Shown: piece by piece, positions 5,606 through 6,429 of the stretch
Position numbering within the stretch: position 1 is the stretch's first letter
Layout: every line of letters begins with the position of its first letter
Source of the DNA: Oscillospiraceae bacterium
GTDB taxonomy: Bacteria; Bacillota; Clostridia; Oscillospirales; UBA929
DNA length: 6,429 nucleotides
Direction of reading: 5' to 3'
NCBI GenBank assembly: GCA_031282535.1
Contig: JAITDM010000258.1
Coordinates: 1 to 6,429 of the forward strand
Made by a program: the position numbers and the translations under genes
The notes under the pieces: generated by a model
The model's input: only the letters and a program-made list of their open reading frames with translations
Told to the model about the DNA's origin: nothing
Databases searched by the model: none

Positions 5606-5619
5606 TCACAGTAGCCAAA
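5606..5619 (-). repeat. 14-bp repeat TTTGGCTACTGTGA, upstream copy
   Basis: Partner of the copy at 5488-5501, 118 bp away and on the far side of the promoter (about 93-106 bases before the predicted start). It also forms a small inverted repeat TTTGG/CCAAA at 5601-5619. The two copies point the same way. Confidence 0.4.
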
Positions 5620-5677
5620 AACAAGGAGATGCGTCCGAGGTGGCGCCCGTAGATGGAAAATTTTAGGCGCCCCAAAT

Positions 5678-5719
5678 CGCCGCGCCCCGCTTGTGCGAGA
5701 GCGCGGCGCGGGCGCGGCG
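5678..5719 (-). terminator. GC-rich hairpin after the kinase gene, possible terminator
   Basis: Arms at 5708-5719 and 5678-5690 pair over 12 bases with one bulged C and a 17-base loop. It begins 3 bases after the kinase stop codon, the usual place for a terminator, but only ATTT follows the stem on the minus strand, so intrinsic termination would be weak. It may instead protect the 3' end. Confidence 0.45.
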
Positions 5720-5721
5720 GT

Positions 5722-6429
5722 TTACCGCTGTACGCGCCCGGAGGCGTCGCCGGCGGCCAGCCGCCGCACCTCCTCCACCGAGACGCGGTTGACGTCGCCC
5801 TGGATGGTGTGTTTCAGGCAGGAGGCCGCCACGGCGAAGGCCAGCGCCTCGTCCGCCGGCCAGCCGGCCCGGCGCGCGTGGATCAGCCCCGCGCAGAAGC
5901 TGTCGCCGCCGCCGACGCGGTCCACGATGTGTACGGTGTATTCGGGTGCGAAATGGATCTGCCCGTTTTCCCAGATCATGCCGGACCAGGTGTTGTCGCT
6001 GGCGGACAGGCTGCCCCTGAGCGTGACGGCCACCAGACTGAAACCAAAACGGGCGGCCAGCGTCTCCGCCACCTGGCGGTAGCCGTCCCGCGTCAGGCGC
6101 CCCGCCGCCGCGTCGCTGCCCTCCGCCCGGATGCCGAACACGCGCTCGGCGTCCTCCTCGTTGGCGATGCAGACGTCCACGTCGGCCATGAGCCGCCCCA
6201 TCGTCTGCTCCGCCTGGGCGGAGGTCCACAAATTTTTGCGGAAGTTCAAATCGCAGCTCACCGTGCAGCCATGGCGCCGGGCGGCCCGGCACGCGTAAGC
6301 GCACAGGTCGGCCGCCTGCGGGCTGAGCGCCGGCGTGATCCCCGTGAAGTGGAACCAGTCGGCGTCCTGAAAGATCGCGTCGAAGTCGAAGTCCTCCGCG
6401 CCGGCCTCCGCCAGGGCGGAGTGGGCGCG
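5722..6429 (-). CDS. kdgK: 2-keto-3-deoxygluconate kinase (PfkB family), N-terminus cut by the window edge
   Basis: The enzyme phosphorylates 2-keto-3-deoxygluconate with ATP to KDPG, which KDPG aldolase then splits to pyruvate and glyceraldehyde-3-phosphate (pectin, hexuronate and sugar-acid breakdown; cytoplasmic). The frame is open to the right edge: 235 residues are visible and roughly 100 N-terminal residues are missing, judged from the usual size near 340. Evidence: WFHFTGITPALS at about 25-36 of the visible part, CDLNFRKNLW at 59-68, the PfkB signature DRVGGGDSF at 170-178 with catalytic Asp at 176 (codon 5902-5904), and the C-terminal LKHTIQGDVNRVSVEEV segment, which is characteristic of this kinase. 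Other PfkB sugar kinases are possible but fit less well. The internal GTG at 6261 is not the start, since homologous sequence continues upstream. It lies before the ABC operon in the same direction, separated by its own promoter region. Confidence 0.85.
   Translation of the reverse strand, partial: RAHSALAEAGAEDFDFDAIFQDADWFHFTGITPALSPQAADLCAYACRAARRHGCTVSCDLNFRKNLWTSAQAEQTMGRLMADVDVCIANEEDAERVFGIRAEGSDAAAGRLTRDGYRQVAETLAARFGFSLVAVTLRGSLSASDNTWSGMIWENGQIHFAPEYTVHIVDRVGGGDSFCAGLIHARRAGWPADEALAFAVAASCLKHTIQGDVNRVSVEEVRRLAAGDASGRVQR

Noticed and set aside
5445..5721. CcpA-type cre site or riboswitch before the ABC operon
   Set aside because: No sequence close to the cre consensus with a central CG was found, and the roughly 70-base predicted leader is too short and lacks the conserved elements of known riboswitches.
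1..6429. CRISPR array, insertion sequence, tRNA or rRNA
   Set aside because: No regularly spaced repeats, transposase-like frames, or tRNA cloverleaf and rRNA signatures were seen on either strand.

Overview
The window is about 6.4 kb of high-GC bacterial DNA with every supported gene on the minus strand. The features that suggest a Gram-positive, high-GC Firmicute (Clostridia-like) host are strong AGGAGG-type ribosome sites, GTG and TTG starts, and a sugar-binding protein made as a lipoprotein. That assignment is inference; no marker gene is present. No mobile element, CRISPR array, tRNA or rRNA was seen.

Read in the direction of transcription (right to left): (1) at the right edge, a 2-keto-3-deoxygluconate kinase of the PfkB family, lacking its N-terminus because the window ends; (2) a 277-base intergenic region with a GC-rich hairpin after the kinase, a good sigma-A-type promoter and several operator-like repeats; (3) a three-gene operon for a ribose/galactose-class ABC sugar importer in the order double-domain ATPase, permease, substrate-binding lipoprotein; (4) a 272-base intergenic region dominated by three strong hairpins; (5) an NAD(P)-dependent aldehyde dehydrogenase followed by a probable terminator; (6) about 96 bases at the left edge with no assignable gene.

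The parts suggest a sugar or sugar-acid utilisation locus. The importer would bring in a monosaccharide-sized ligand, the kinase would phosphorylate 2-keto-3-deoxygluconate to KDPG, and the dehydrogenase would oxidise an aldehyde intermediate. The ligand is not known: by-eye comparison with E. coli RbsB suggests that several ribose-contacting positions are changed. ATPase and permease overlap by ATGA, which suggests translational coupling. A hairpin sits between permease and binding-protein genes, where it could raise the binding protein's level over the membrane components.

Nothing here is clearly a new biological system. The observations most worth checking are the operator-like architecture before the ABC operon, the hairpin cluster before the dehydrogenase, the intercistronic hairpin, a 14-bp tandem duplication that replaced the binding protein's stop codon, and the altered ligand pocket.
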